Source: CAYYMH01 sp964472785
GTDB lineage: Bacteria > Zhuqueibacterota > Zhuqueibacteria > Thermofontimicrobiales > Thermofontimicrobiaceae
Assembly: GCA_964472785.1 (NCBI GenBank)
Contig: CAYYMH010000002.1
Span: 150,620 to 214,619, forward strand
Length of the DNA: 64,000 bases
Reading direction: 5' to 3'
The notes under the pieces are model-generated. The model was not told the origin of the DNA, made no database searches, and was given only the letters and a program-made list of their open reading frames with translations. Position 1 is the first letter of the stretch. Every line of letters begins with the position of its first letter. Both the position numbers and the translations under genes were made by a program. Positions 53,670 through 62,228 of this stretch are shown here, piece by piece.

Positions 53670-56258
53670 TCAATTTATCATTAACATCTTCCTCGTCTGA
53701 ACAAATTGACCACTTGTCATTTTAACAATGTACACTCCGGTTGTTACCGCAGCTCCGTGATCATCCAATCCATTCCATTTAACACGATGGAATCCTGCCC
53801 CCATTTCTTTATCAATTAGTGTTCTCACTTTTTGACCTAACAAGTTATAAACAATTAATTCCACGTGTGCTTTTTGGGGAACAGAAAATCTAATCGTTGT
53901 CGAAGGATTGAATGGATTGGGATAATTTTGTTCGAGTTCATACACATACGGCACGCCAGCAGCCAGATTCGCTGAAATAGGTCCGTGAAGTGTTTTCACT
54001 CCCTGTAATGAAATATCTTCGAGCCAGTAATAATATGTTCTCGTTCTTTCGACCTGATCATCTTTGAATTGATACGTTCCGTTACCAGTAATCAAATCTT
54101 GATTAAGTTTCAACGCGTTGCTGCGTTCAAATTGATCATTTGTTTGACGATAAACATTAAACCCGAGATGATCGACTTCGGACAACGTCTGCCATCTTAT
54201 AACCACAGCATCTTTTTCATATTCAGCAACAAATGAAGCCAGCGTGACTTTAGTCGGTTGCGTCAACTTAACCGCATCACAGCGCAATATCGGCAGATCA
54301 TCCTGATAGGTAATATTGGTATCGTTAATCACTTCAACGGATGAAGTAATGCCTTCCAAAAAGCTATACGTTCCCAGAAACTGCCACATATTTCCGGTAG
54401 CGATACCACTCTGTGCAATCACAACCGTATCAGGGAGCCCACCCGGAGGATTAATAACGTATGGTGCGAAGTTTGTTGAATTGCTGCTGTTCGGAACCGA
54501 GGATGCATACACTTCATATTCCATGCTCACCGGCACCGTAAATTCCCACCTTGCCCAGGCAAACGGATTCGAATATTTAGAAGTGTAGCGCGCACTGGCA
54601 TTGACCGCATACATCGACTGTGACAACACCCAACTCGTGTCTGTGGGTCCGTAAGTAAAACCGGTCAATGTGTCGCTGTCGTCGATTGTCAGCGTGGTTC
54701 CGATACCGTTGCCAATCAAAATAAATTGTTTTTCACTCTCATCGACATCATCGGACAATATTGTCAGCGTATCCCGATAATTTGTTACACCGGTCGGAGT
54801 AAAAGAAATGGTTGCGATCACGCTGTCCAATTTGGGAACCATGATCGGAAACGAGGTTGGTGAATCAATGACAAAATGAGATGTTTCTACTTTCATATCA
54901 TTGATCGCCAATGCCGCGTTTCCAATATTGCTAATTCTCAATGAAAAAGTTTCCGTGGTATTAATTGGCACATCGGAAAATTCATGAGATGTTGCCGGCA
55001 GATCAATGTCAGCAATTGATGGCACATGCGTAAATTTAAATAAATCGGATCGCATGGCATAGCCCGAGCCGGTGCCGTCATTAACAATAAAAACAGAGTT
55101 TAACGTTCCTTGAAACAAATAATAAGTACCCAACAATCTCCACACGCTGCCCGCGCCGTTTTGATTAAGATAAACAGAATCGATTGCTGCACCAAAAGGA
55201 TGAATTTCAAAAAGCGCACTTGTCGCGCTATTTTGCGTCGGTGGTCCACCATAATAGATATTATACAGCCCCGAAATCGGAATGTCAGGAATAAATTCAC
55301 AGCGTGCTCCGGGATTGCTCGAACGGATTACATAGCGACTGCTCGGATTATTATAATTGTCCATTTGAAAATGCGCAGAGCTGTTTCCCCATTCGCCAAT
55401 GTGCTCGAAATAAGCCGGAGGCCCGTCGTTGTCATTAACGATCACGGTTTCCGTCGTTCCCAATCCCGTCAGATAAATTACCATTTCCGGCTCATCCGGA
55501 TCGTCGGTTTGAATAATCAACGAGTCTTCGAACGTTTTTTCAAAATTTGGTGTAAAACGAACTGTAATTTCTTTGGACGTGCGGGCATCTATCGTTGCCG
55601 GAAAGGCTGGTTCCGGAATGGAAAAGATACCCGTTGATGTTTCGATATTGTTAATCGTTAGCACAGAGCCACCGATATTATGTAATTTCAAAATCCAGTC
55701 TTTATTTCGCCCCATAGCCACTTCACCAAAATTAAAAAGTGCATCCCGATAATCGCAGTCCACGTCTTTTTCATCAAGAGAGGAAATGAGTCGCACGGCA
55801 TCAGCACGCAAACAATAGCCGGACACGCTATTAGAGTCATTTAATACCTCGACAAAATTTTCACCACCCTCGAAAAAGTAGTAAACTCCCAGCAACCGCC
55901 AATTGCCGCTGTTTTGGTTTTGATCCCAATATTGAACATCAGGTTCAGCACCAAAAGGACTGATGGTGTATTTAGCCCCGATCCGCGCGTTCTGAGTTGC
56001 CGGAACAATGAAATAGGTGGCGTAATAACCGGAAACCGGAACCTGGAGCATCCATTTTGCCCACTGTCCATCTTCTGTTCCAACAATCGAAGCCCGGCTC
56101 CGCGGACCATAACCGGCAGCAGTTACGTCTCTCCACTCGCCGCCTCCATCAGTGTACGCTTGATCCATGTCATCGACATAAAGCGTATCTTTTTCTTGTG
56201 CAAAAATAATTGAAGTTGACACGAGCAAAAAAATCAAGAATATGAGCACTCTTTTCAT
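53670..56258 (-). CDS. Secreted protein: three golvesin-like domains, two choice-of-anchor D modules, sorting domain
   Basis: 862 residues with a signal peptide (MKRVLIFLIFLLVSTSIIFAQ). It contains three golvesin-like carbohydrate-type domains (about 25-160, 270-410 and 525-665), each ending in a WRLLGxYYxF or WQFLGTYSF segment, and two ASH/choice-of-anchor D modules (about 165-265 and 420-520, with FGEVAMGRNKDW and FSDVPINTTETFSLRISNIG). The C-terminus has a fibronectin-like stretch (WQTLSEVDHLGFNVYRQ) and the sorting domain NYPNPFNPSTTIRFSVP with YNLLGQKVRTL. AGGAG precedes the ATG. The ligand is unknown. Confidence 0.88.
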   Translation of the reverse strand: MKRVLIFLIFLLVSTSIIFAQEKDTLYVDDMDQAYTDGGGEWRDVTAAGYGPRSRASIVGTEDGQWAKWMLQVPVSGYYATYFIVPATQNARIGAKYTISPFGAEPDVQYWDQNQNSGNWRLLGVYYFFEGGENFVEVLNDSNSVSGYCLRADAVRLISSLDEKDVDCDYRDALFNFGEVAMGRNKDWILKLHNIGGSVLTINNIETSTGIFSIPEPAFPATIDARTSKEITVRFTPNFEKTFEDSLIIQTDDPDEPEMVIYLTGLGTTETVIVNDNDGPPAYFEHIGEWGNSSAHFQMDNYNNPSSRYVIRSSNPGARCEFIPDIPISGLYNIYYGGPPTQNSATSALFEIHPFGAAIDSVYLNQNGAGSVWRLLGTYYLFQGTLNSVFIVNDGTGSGYAMRSDLFKFTHVPSIADIDLPATSHEFSDVPINTTETFSLRISNIGNAALAINDMKVETSHFVIDSPTSFPIMVPKLDSVIATISFTPTGVTNYRDTLTILSDDVDESEKQFILIGNGIGTTLTIDDSDTLTGFTYGPTDTSWVLSQSMYAVNASARYTSKYSNPFAWARWEFTVPVSMEYEVYASSVPNSSNSTNFAPYVINPPGGLPDTVVIAQSGIATGNMWQFLGTYSFLEGITSSVEVINDTNITYQDDLPILRCDAVKLTQPTKVTLASFVAEYEKDAVVIRWQTLSEVDHLGFNVYRQTNDQFERSNALKLNQDLITGNGTYQFKDDQVERTRTYYYWLEDISLQGVKTLHGPISANLAAGVPYVYELEQNYPNPFNPSTTIRFSVPQKAHVELIVYNLLGQKVRTLIDKEMGAGFHRVKWNGLDDHGAAVTTGVYIVKMTSGQFVQTRKMLMIN

Positions 56259-56398
56259 CTTGTTTCTCCTATTTTGTGTGAGCTTAAAATTAATATATTT
56301 TTAGCTAAGATTCAAGTCATTTTTATCGGTTTCTTTTGTTTGTTCGATATCATTATCAATAATCGCTTTTCTCATTTAAAGTGTACTTTGGAAAATTG

Positions 56399-56427
56399 TT
56401 GACATTTAAAAAGAATTTGATTATAAT
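56399..56427 (+). promoter_or_regulatory. Consensus sigma70 promoter for the alcohol dehydrogenase gene
   Basis: TTGACA (56399-56404), 17-base spacer, TATAAT (56422-56427), about 48 bases before the ATG. Both boxes are exact consensus. Confidence 0.9.
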
Positions 56428-56474
56428 TGAATTTGATTCTGTGAGTTACGTTCAAACTTTGGGAGAAACTTTCA

Positions 56475-57503
56475 ATGAAAGCCATGATATTAGATAAAGT
56501 TGTTGATCTCAAAAAAACAAGATCACCGTTGAAGTTGGTTGACATCCCGAAACCTGCCCCCAAATCCGATGAAATTTTGATTAAGGTTTGCACGTGCGGG
56601 GTTTGTCATACGGAACTCGATGAAATCGAAGGTCGGACACCTCCTTCCTTTTTCCCGATGATTTTGGGACATCAGGTTGTCGGATATGTTGAGAAAATGG
56701 GGAAGAATGTTTCTAAATTTAAAAAAGGAGATCGCGTGGGTGTCGCCTGGATATTTCACTCGTGCGTACATTGCGAGTATTGTAAATCAGGATCAGAAAA
56801 TCTGTGTGCAGATTTCAAAGCAACTGGCAGGGATGCTCACGGTGGTTATGCGGAATATATGACTGTTGAAGAAGACTTTGCTTTTCCCATTCCTGAAATA
56901 TTTTCGGATTCGGAAGCTGCTCCGCTGTTGTGTGCCGGTGCAATTGGATATCGATCTCTCCGTTTGACAAAAATTAAAAACAGCCAAACATTAGGTTTAA
57001 CTGGCTTTGGAGCGTCAGCACATCTCGTTTTGATGATGTCAAAACAGAAGTTCTCCGACACTAAAGTTTATGTATTCGCCCGCAACAAAAATGAGCGGGA
57101 ATTTGCCAGACAGCTTGGCGCAGTTTGGGCTGGTGATACTGAAGACGAAGCGCCAGAGAAATTACATGCAATTATCGACACCACGCCTGTTTGGAAACCC
57201 GATGTTGAAGCGCTCAAAAATTTGAGACCTGGTGGTCGTCTCGTTATCAATGCGATCCGAAAAGAAAATATTGATCAGGATTATCTGCTGAAACTGGATT
57301 ACGAAAAACATCTGTGGATGGAAAAGGAGATCAAAAGCGTGGCTAACGTGGCGAAACGCGATGTTACCGAATTTTTAGAATTAGCAGCAAAAATTCCCAT
57401 TAAACCCGAAGTTCAGGAATTCGAATTAGAAGATGCGAATCGAGCTCTGATAGAATTAAAGCAAAGCAAAATTCGTGGTGCCAAGGTTTTGAAAGTTTGC
57501 TGA
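56475..57503 (+). CDS. Zinc-dependent alcohol dehydrogenase (MDR family)
   Basis: NAD(P)-dependent oxidoreductase of 342 residues. Catalytic zinc ligands are in CTCGVCHTEL and GHQVVGYVEKMG, the structural zinc site is CVHCEYCKSGSENLC, and the nucleotide fold has LGLTGFGASAHLVL with an ALKNLRPGGRLV strand later. The substrate is not predictable. It is a single-gene unit with its own promoter on the plus strand and starts the plus-strand half of the window; ssb follows with a separate promoter. Confidence 0.92.
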   Translation: MKAMILDKVVDLKKTRSPLKLVDIPKPAPKSDEILIKVCTCGVCHTELDEIEGRTPPSFFPMILGHQVVGYVEKMGKNVSKFKKGDRVGVAWIFHSCVHCEYCKSGSENLCADFKATGRDAHGGYAEYMTVEEDFAFPIPEIFSDSEAAPLLCAGAIGYRSLRLTKIKNSQTLGLTGFGASAHLVLMMSKQKFSDTKVYVFARNKNEREFARQLGAVWAGDTEDEAPEKLHAIIDTTPVWKPDVEALKNLRPGGRLVINAIRKENIDQDYLLKLDYEKHLWMEKEIKSVANVAKRDVTEFLELAAKIPIKPEVQEFELEDANRALIELKQSKIRGAKVLKVC

Positions 57504-57537
57504 AATTCGGATTATGTTATTTTTTAAAATATTTCTC

Positions 57538-57566
57538 TTGACAATATAATATTTTTTTGTTAAAAT
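57538..57566 (+). promoter_or_regulatory. Promoter of ssb
   Basis: TTGACA (57538-57543), 17-base spacer, TAAAAT (57561-57566), followed by an AAGGAGG ribosome site (57596-57602) six bases before the ATG. Confidence 0.85.
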
Positions 57567-57608
57567 AAATAAATTGATTGATAACAATAACACACAAGGA
57601 GGTTCAAA

Positions 57609-58061
57609 ATGGCTGGAGGCAGAGGAACAGTTAATAAGGTCATTCTTTTAGGACGATTAGGACGTGATCCGGAACTTAAATATACACCCAGCGGAGCTGC
57701 TGTTGCTAACTTTAGCATAGCAACAAACTTGGTTTGGAAAGATCAAGAAGGGGCTAAACGCGAAAAAACCGAATGGCATCGGATTGTGGTCTGGCGCAAA
57801 CTGGCTGAAATTGCCGGAGAATACCTCAAAAAAGGGAGCCTCGTATATATTGAAGGCCGTCTCCAAACACGTTCCTGGAATGATCAAAATGACATTACAC
57901 GTTACACAACGGAAGTCATTGTTGATAATTTTGAAATGATTGGAGGAAAAGGTGAACGCGCCGAACAATCCGTCGAACCGCCGCCTCCGTCCGAAGAGTT
58001 GCCGGAAGCAGATCAATCAGAAAGTCCGCCCGAACAATCCGAGGACGATCTGCCCTTCTAA
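57609..58061 (+). CDS. ssb: Single-stranded DNA-binding protein
   Basis: 150 residues. The OB fold covers about 1-110 (NKVILLGRLGRDPELKYTPSG, WHRIVVWRKLAEIAGEYLKKG, VYIEGRLQTRSW). A Pro/Glu-rich linker follows and the acidic tip ends EDDLPF, the site that docks partner replication and repair proteins. The length is normal. It is monocistronic, ending at the terminator 58090-58120. Confidence 0.98.
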   Translation: MAGGRGTVNKVILLGRLGRDPELKYTPSGAAVANFSIATNLVWKDQEGAKREKTEWHRIVVWRKLAEIAGEYLKKGSLVYIEGRLQTRSWNDQNDITRYTTEVIVDNFEMIGGKGERAEQSVEPPPPSEELPEADQSESPPEQSEDDLPF

Positions 58062-58089
58062 AAAATGAATTAATAAATTTTCCATCTCA

Positions 58090-58120
58090 ATCCGGGAACA
58101 ATCGTTCTCGGATTTTTTTT
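58090..58120 (+). terminator. Rho-independent terminator after ssb
   Basis: ATCCGGGAAC pairs with GTTCTCGGAT (10 bp with one G-T) around a 4-base loop, followed by eight T residues. It is 28 bases past the ssb stop. Confidence 0.92.
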
Positions 58121-58130
58121 ATCAAAACTA

Positions 58131-58158
58131 TTGCCTTTGATAAATTTTTTAATATATT
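58131..58158 (+). promoter_or_regulatory. Promoter candidate for the cdd-led operon
   Basis: TTGCCT (58131-58136), 16-base spacer, TATATT (58153-58158). The -10 box abuts the left end of the repeat element at 58161, so a transcript would carry the element in its leader. The match is moderate. Confidence 0.4.
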
Positions 58159-58285
58159 AGTGTCTGTCCGTAAATGATGATATTTGTAGTACAAGCATCT
58201 TGCTTGTAATCTGAATATTAGACTTAGCTAAGATTTTTTCGCAAGCTGGAACCTTGCGTTACAATTCCGGACAGATACATATTAG
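58154..58285. mobile_element. MITE/REP-like element with target duplication
   Basis: A 118-bp element (58161-58278) with terminal inverted repeats: the left end has TCTGTCCG, and the right end, read on the other strand, has TCTGTCCG. It is flanked by an exact 7-base direct repeat ATATTAG (58154-58160 and 58279-58285), as a target duplication would be. Inside are two REP-like palindromes: TACAAGC...GCTTGTA (58190-58208) and CGCAAG...CTTGCG (58240-58258). There is no ORF, so any movement would depend on a transposase in trans. It lies between the ssb terminator and cdd. Confidence 0.75.
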
Positions 58286-58324
58286 TAAGCAAAAGATGTT
58301 ATCTATAAATTGAGTAACACAATC

Positions 58325-58717
58325 ATGGAATTTGAAGATTTCGTTACAGCAGCTTTAAACGAACGAAAGAGGGCGAAGGCTACATTCTCAAAGTTCAGAG
58401 TTGGCGCTATTTTGGTGACAAATAAAGGCCAGCTTTACCGGGGGTGCAATATCGAAATCAGTACGTTCGGACTCACAATCTGTGCTGAGCGTGTTGCCAT
58501 TTTTAAAGCGGTTTCCGAAGGAGAGACGAACTTCAAATCCATTTTCATCGCCTCGGACTCCTCGCGAATAACACCCCCTTGCGGCGCCTGTCGTCAGGTG
58601 TTATGGGAGCTCGCCGGAGACATTGATGTGGTAATGATTAATTCATCCGGAAAGTATCAAATAGAAACATTGAGCAAATTACTTCCCTTTGGATTTGACA
58701 AAACATATTTGGAATGA
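58325..58717 (+). CDS. cdd: Cytidine deaminase
   Basis: Zinc enzyme that deaminates cytidine and deoxycytidine. 130 residues from the ATG at 58325; an in-frame TTG at 58310 is possible, neither with a strong ribosome site. The motifs are ATFSKFRVGA, the first zinc ligand and catalytic Glu in ICAERVA, and the second pair in PPCGACRQ. It is the short tetrameric type. It begins the salvage run cdd-udk-tdk-like-nupC-punA-ade; its stop is four bases before the udk ATG. Confidence 0.94.
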   Translation: MEFEDFVTAALNERKRAKATFSKFRVGAILVTNKGQLYRGCNIEISTFGLTICAERVAIFKAVSEGETNFKSIFIASDSSRITPPCGACRQVLWELAGDIDVVMINSSGKYQIETLSKLLPFGFDKTYLE

Positions 58718-58721
58718 ACAA

Positions 58722-59357
58722 ATGAAATCAATTATTATTATCGGTATTGCCGGAGGATCGGGATCAGGCAAAACATTGGTCTCCGAACGTATTCTTGAAG
58801 AAGTCGGCTCTGAAAAAATGGCCATTATCCAACAAGATTCCTACTATCACGATCTCAGACATCTACCAGTCGAAGAACGAAAAAAGCAAAATTTTGATCA
58901 TCCGGACGCTTTTGACAGTAAATTGTTATTCGATCATTTAATTGAACTGCTGGCGGGCCGAGATATTGAAATGCCGCTTTATGACTATAAAAATCACACC
59001 CGAAAAAAGGAAACCAAAACAATTTGTGATCATACGATCATTGTTCTTGAGGGCATTCTGATCTTGCACTATCCAGAGATTAGAAAAATCATGGATATAA
59101 AGGTGTATGTGGACACAGACGATGATATCCGTTTAATCCGCCGGATTCGTCGCGACGTTGAGGAACGGGGGCGAAGTTTGAAGTCGATTCTGCACCAATA
59201 CGAAAACAGTGTCCGCCCGATGCAGTTGCAGTTTGTCGAGCCGACCAAACGCTACGCAGATATCATTATTCCGGAAGGCGGATATAATTTAGTTGCCATC
59301 GATTTATTAAAAACAAAAATTCGTTCCCTACTTCAGGAGCATGAAAAGGCGAATTAA
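58722..59357 (+). CDS. udk: Uridine kinase
   Basis: Phosphorylates uridine and cytidine with ATP or GTP. About 211 residues from the ATG at 58722; the frame extends to a TTG at 58689 inside cdd, which I reject. P-loop GIAGGSGSGKTLVSERI, then QQDSYYHDLRHLPVEERKKQNFDHPDAFD and the ERGRSLKSILHQYENSVRPM segment, all typical of Udk. It is in the salvage operon downstream of cdd, which makes uridine. Confidence 0.96.
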   Translation: MKSIIIIGIAGGSGSGKTLVSERILEEVGSEKMAIIQQDSYYHDLRHLPVEERKKQNFDHPDAFDSKLLFDHLIELLAGRDIEMPLYDYKNHTRKKETKTICDHTIIVLEGILILHYPEIRKIMDIKVYVDTDDDIRLIRRIRRDVEERGRSLKSILHQYENSVRPMQLQFVEPTKRYADIIIPEGGYNLVAIDLLKTKIRSLLQEHEKAN

Positions 59358-59399
59358 GTTATTTTGTCAAAAATTGATCAAACTAAAATGGAGAGTTAT

Positions 59400-59948
59400 A
59401 TGCTTGAAGTTATTACCGGCGCCATGGAGGCCGGAAAAACCTGGCTGCTCTACAAGAGAATCAGCGATGCCAAGCTGATGAAAAAAACGGTTCAGGTCTT
59501 TTCTTACCCGGTTCACGATGGTCATGTTGTCTCCCGCGTCGGATTCAAAAGCAAAGCGATTACCGTTCCAACTGTGGCTGAAATTGAAACACAGTTGGCT
59601 CAAAAAGCAGAAACCGTTGCGATTGATGATGCCCAGCTTTTCGACAAACACGACCTAATCACTTTCTGTAACCGCTATCGGAACCTTTTCGATATTATTA
59701 TCGCAGGACTCCAACTCAATTCGTTTAACGAAAACTTCGGTGCCATCGTGGAGCTGATGGGCCGCGCTGAAAAAGTGACTGTGCTTTTGGGGGTCTGTGA
59801 AAAATGCAACAAGCAAAACGCGATCATCTCGCAAAGGTACCGCGACCGGGAACACACCATTCCGATCACCAAGGATGATCCGAAAATTGAGCTGCGAAAG
59901 GAATTTTATGCACCGGTTTGCTGGAATTGTTATCAACCGCCAATTTGA
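59400..59948 (+). CDS. Divergent thymidine kinase-like protein (type II fold)
   Basis: 182 residues from ATG 59400, with GGAG six bases upstream; in-frame ATG 59388 and TTG 59364 are less likely. The protein lines up along its length with type II thymidine kinases: LEVITGAMEAGKT (P-loop, usually GSMFSGKS), VVSRVGFKSKAITV (usual VxSRxG), VAIDDAQLFD (usual IDExQF), IIIAGLQLN (usual AGLDxDFRG), two Cys pairs (CEKC and CWNC) for the structural zinc. Two key features differ: the catalytic Glu is Asp (residue 77), and the DFRG of the substrate loop is missing. It may be an altered or inactive kinase. It sits between udk and nupC. Confidence 0.8.
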   Translation: MLEVITGAMEAGKTWLLYKRISDAKLMKKTVQVFSYPVHDGHVVSRVGFKSKAITVPTVAEIETQLAQKAETVAIDDAQLFDKHDLITFCNRYRNLFDIIIAGLQLNSFNENFGAIVELMGRAEKVTVLLGVCEKCNKQNAIISQRYRDREHTIPITKDDPKIELRKEFYAPVCWNCYQPPI

Positions 59949-60032
59949 TTTAGTGCAGCAATCTCGATTTATTTATAACAGATTAAAATTAGTTTACAGA
60001 AAACCTAATTACAATTCAGGAGAAAACTATTT

Positions 60033-61349
60033 GTGATACAAAGGATAATCGGATTTTTTGGTATCTTTGTCTTGTTGGGAATCGCCTGGCTGCTTTCTAA
60101 TAATAAAAAGAAGATCAACTATCGAATCGTTTTTTGGGGAATTGGATTACAGCTTATCTTCGCCGTTTTAATTCTCAAAACCGGTCCGGGTCAGGCGCTA
60201 TTTTTCTATGCGAGGGAGTTTATCACCAGATTGTTGAGCTTCACCGATGCCGGTGCTTCCTTCTTGTTCGGAAAACTCTATTTAGGCGATCCTGGTGTTG
60301 CTGAAGGTCTAAAGCAGGGCGAACCTTATCAATTGTGGGATCCGTCAAACGGTAGATTTGTGAATATCGGTATCGTCTTTGCCTTTCACATTTTGCCGAC
60401 AATTATCTTCTTTGCTTCCTTTATGGGAATACTCTACCATTTGGGAGTCATGCAACGAATCGTTCAATTCATGGCATGGATTATGACCAAAACCATGGGA
60501 ACCAGTGGCGCTGAGTCGCTATCCGCAGCCGGGAATATTTTTGTCGGCCAAACCGAGGCGCCGCTTTTGATCAAGCCTTATGTCGGGCAAATGACCCGTT
60601 CTGAATTAATGGCAATCATGGTCGGAGGATTTTCTACAATTGCCGGTGGTGTGATGGCAGCTTATGTGCGATTCGGAGTTGACGCCGGACATTTGATGGC
60701 TGCCAGTGTGATGTCAGCGCCGGCAGCATTGGTCATTGCCAAAATTCTTTACCCGGAAACCGAGGAATCAGCGACCAAGGGAGAAGTAAAATTAAAAATT
60801 GAAAAAAAGACAGCGAATGTCATCGATGCTGCCGCCGGAGGTGCTGCTGACGGTTTGAGACTGGCTCTCAATGTTGGCGCCATGCTGCTGGCATTTATTG
60901 CATTAATTGCAATGATTAATTTTTTTCTGGGTAATTTGGATAATATCATCAACTTCGTTACATTTCACCAAACAAATTTTAACTGGGATTTAAGCCTAAA
61001 GTCGATTTTCGGCATCGTCTTTTCTCCGCTCGCGTTTGTGATGGGTGTTGATTATAAAGACATTTTTGAATTCGGCAGTCTTTTAGGAACAAAGGTGTCA
61101 ATTAATGAGTTAGTGGCTTACGTTGAACTCACGAATTTGAAGGGCGTGATTTCAGATCGATCTTATACTATTGGTACTTACGCGCTCTGTGGGTTTGCAA
61201 ACTTCAGTTCGATCGCTATCCAAATCGGTGGTATCGGCGGTATCGCACCTGAACGCCGAGGCGAGTTAGCAAAAATCGGATTAAAAGCCATGTTCGGCGG
61301 CGCTTTAGCATCGTGGCTGACAGCAACAGTCGCCGGCATTCTTTTATAA
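60033..61349 (+). CDS. nupC: Concentrative nucleoside transporter (NupC/CNT family)
   Basis: Proton- or sodium-coupled inner-membrane nucleoside importer, 438 residues, about 9-10 hydrophobic segments. The family motif GQTEAPLLIKPYVGQMTRSELMAIMVGG is clear, with ASVMSAPAAL and FANFSSIAIQIGGIGGIAPERR at the C-terminus. The start is GTG 60033 with an AGGAG upstream. It feeds nucleosides to cdd, udk and punA around it. Confidence 0.95.
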   Translation: MIQRIIGFFGIFVLLGIAWLLSNNKKKINYRIVFWGIGLQLIFAVLILKTGPGQALFFYAREFITRLLSFTDAGASFLFGKLYLGDPGVAEGLKQGEPYQLWDPSNGRFVNIGIVFAFHILPTIIFFASFMGILYHLGVMQRIVQFMAWIMTKTMGTSGAESLSAAGNIFVGQTEAPLLIKPYVGQMTRSELMAIMVGGFSTIAGGVMAAYVRFGVDAGHLMAASVMSAPAALVIAKILYPETEESATKGEVKLKIEKKTANVIDAAAGGAADGLRLALNVGAMLLAFIALIAMINFFLGNLDNIINFVTFHQTNFNWDLSLKSIFGIVFSPLAFVMGVDYKDIFEFGSLLGTKVSINELVAYVELTNLKGVISDRSYTIGTYALCGFANFSSIAIQIGGIGGIAPERRGELAKIGLKAMFGGALASWLTATVAGILL

Positions 61350-61367
61350 TTTTTTTTGGAAATTTCA

Positions 61368-62192
61368 ATGGAACAAAAACAATTAACCGACTCGGTTCAG
61401 TTTGTCAAGTCTAAGATAAAAGAGGTTCCTGATGTCGCCATCATTTTAGGATCAGGCTTGGGCTCACTGGCAGATGAATTAGATGACTCTGTTTTAATTA
61501 ACTGTCAGAATATTCCCCATTACCCGGTGTCCACGGTTCCGGATCATGCAGGCATCTGGGTCTTCGGTCGATTAAAAAGCGCCAACATCCTGGCTTTGAA
61601 AGGGCGCGTCCATACTTACGAAGGATATTCAGCGCGACGTGTTACCTATCCGATTCGATTAATCGCAAAACTCGGGATTAAACGACTGATTGTTACCAAT
61701 GCCGCTGGTGGTGTCAATCCGGAATTTAAGCCGGGTGACTTAATGCTGATTAAAGATCACATCAATTTTATGTTCGACAATCCATTGATTGGCGACAACG
61801 AAGTCAAAGCAAAAAAGCGCTTCGTTGATATGTGCGGCGCTTATGATAAAAAATACTTTAACGCCGCTAAACAAATTAGCGCAAAGCTTGACATCCCCCT
61901 TAAATCCGGCGTCTTGCTCACCTTGAGAGGTCCGACTTATGAAACAGCATCTGAAGTGAAAATGGTACGGATTTTGGGTGCTGACGCGGCGACGATGTCC
62001 ACCATTCCCGAGGTCATTGCGGCCAGACAAATGGATATGCGTGTGCTGGGAGTTTCATGTATCACGAATATGGCGACCGGTCTGACTCGTGAGAAGTTAA
62101 GTCACGATGAGGTTCAACAAACTGCCAATCGGATTAAGCACAGCTTTGTTTTATTGATGAAAACAATCTTGACTGAAATTGGCTCCTGGTAG
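61368..62192 (+). CDS. punA: Purine nucleoside phosphorylase
   Basis: Cleaves purine nucleosides with phosphate to the free base and ribose-1-phosphate. About 274 residues from ATG 61368; the TTG at 61356 is rejected because ATG has a better context. The PNP-I motifs are ILGSGLGSLADEL, GRVHTYEGYS, TNAAGGVNPEF and MSTIPEVIAARQ, with GVSCITNMATG. It sits between nupC and ade, consistent with making adenine for the next enzyme. Confidence 0.96.
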   Translation: MEQKQLTDSVQFVKSKIKEVPDVAIILGSGLGSLADELDDSVLINCQNIPHYPVSTVPDHAGIWVFGRLKSANILALKGRVHTYEGYSARRVTYPIRLIAKLGIKRLIVTNAAGGVNPEFKPGDLMLIKDHINFMFDNPLIGDNEVKAKKRFVDMCGAYDKKYFNAAKQISAKLDIPLKSGVLLTLRGPTYETASEVKMVRILGADAATMSTIPEVIAARQMDMRVLGVSCITNMATGLTREKLSHDEVQQTANRIKHSFVLLMKTILTEIGSW

Positions 62193-62228
62193 TAAATAGT
62201 ATTAAAGAAAAATTTAAGAGGTGAAATT

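Noticed and set aside
55110..55637. 175-residue plus-strand open frame opposite the golvesin-protein gene
   Set aside because: Arg/Ile-rich antisense frame; the minus-strand product has clear domains.
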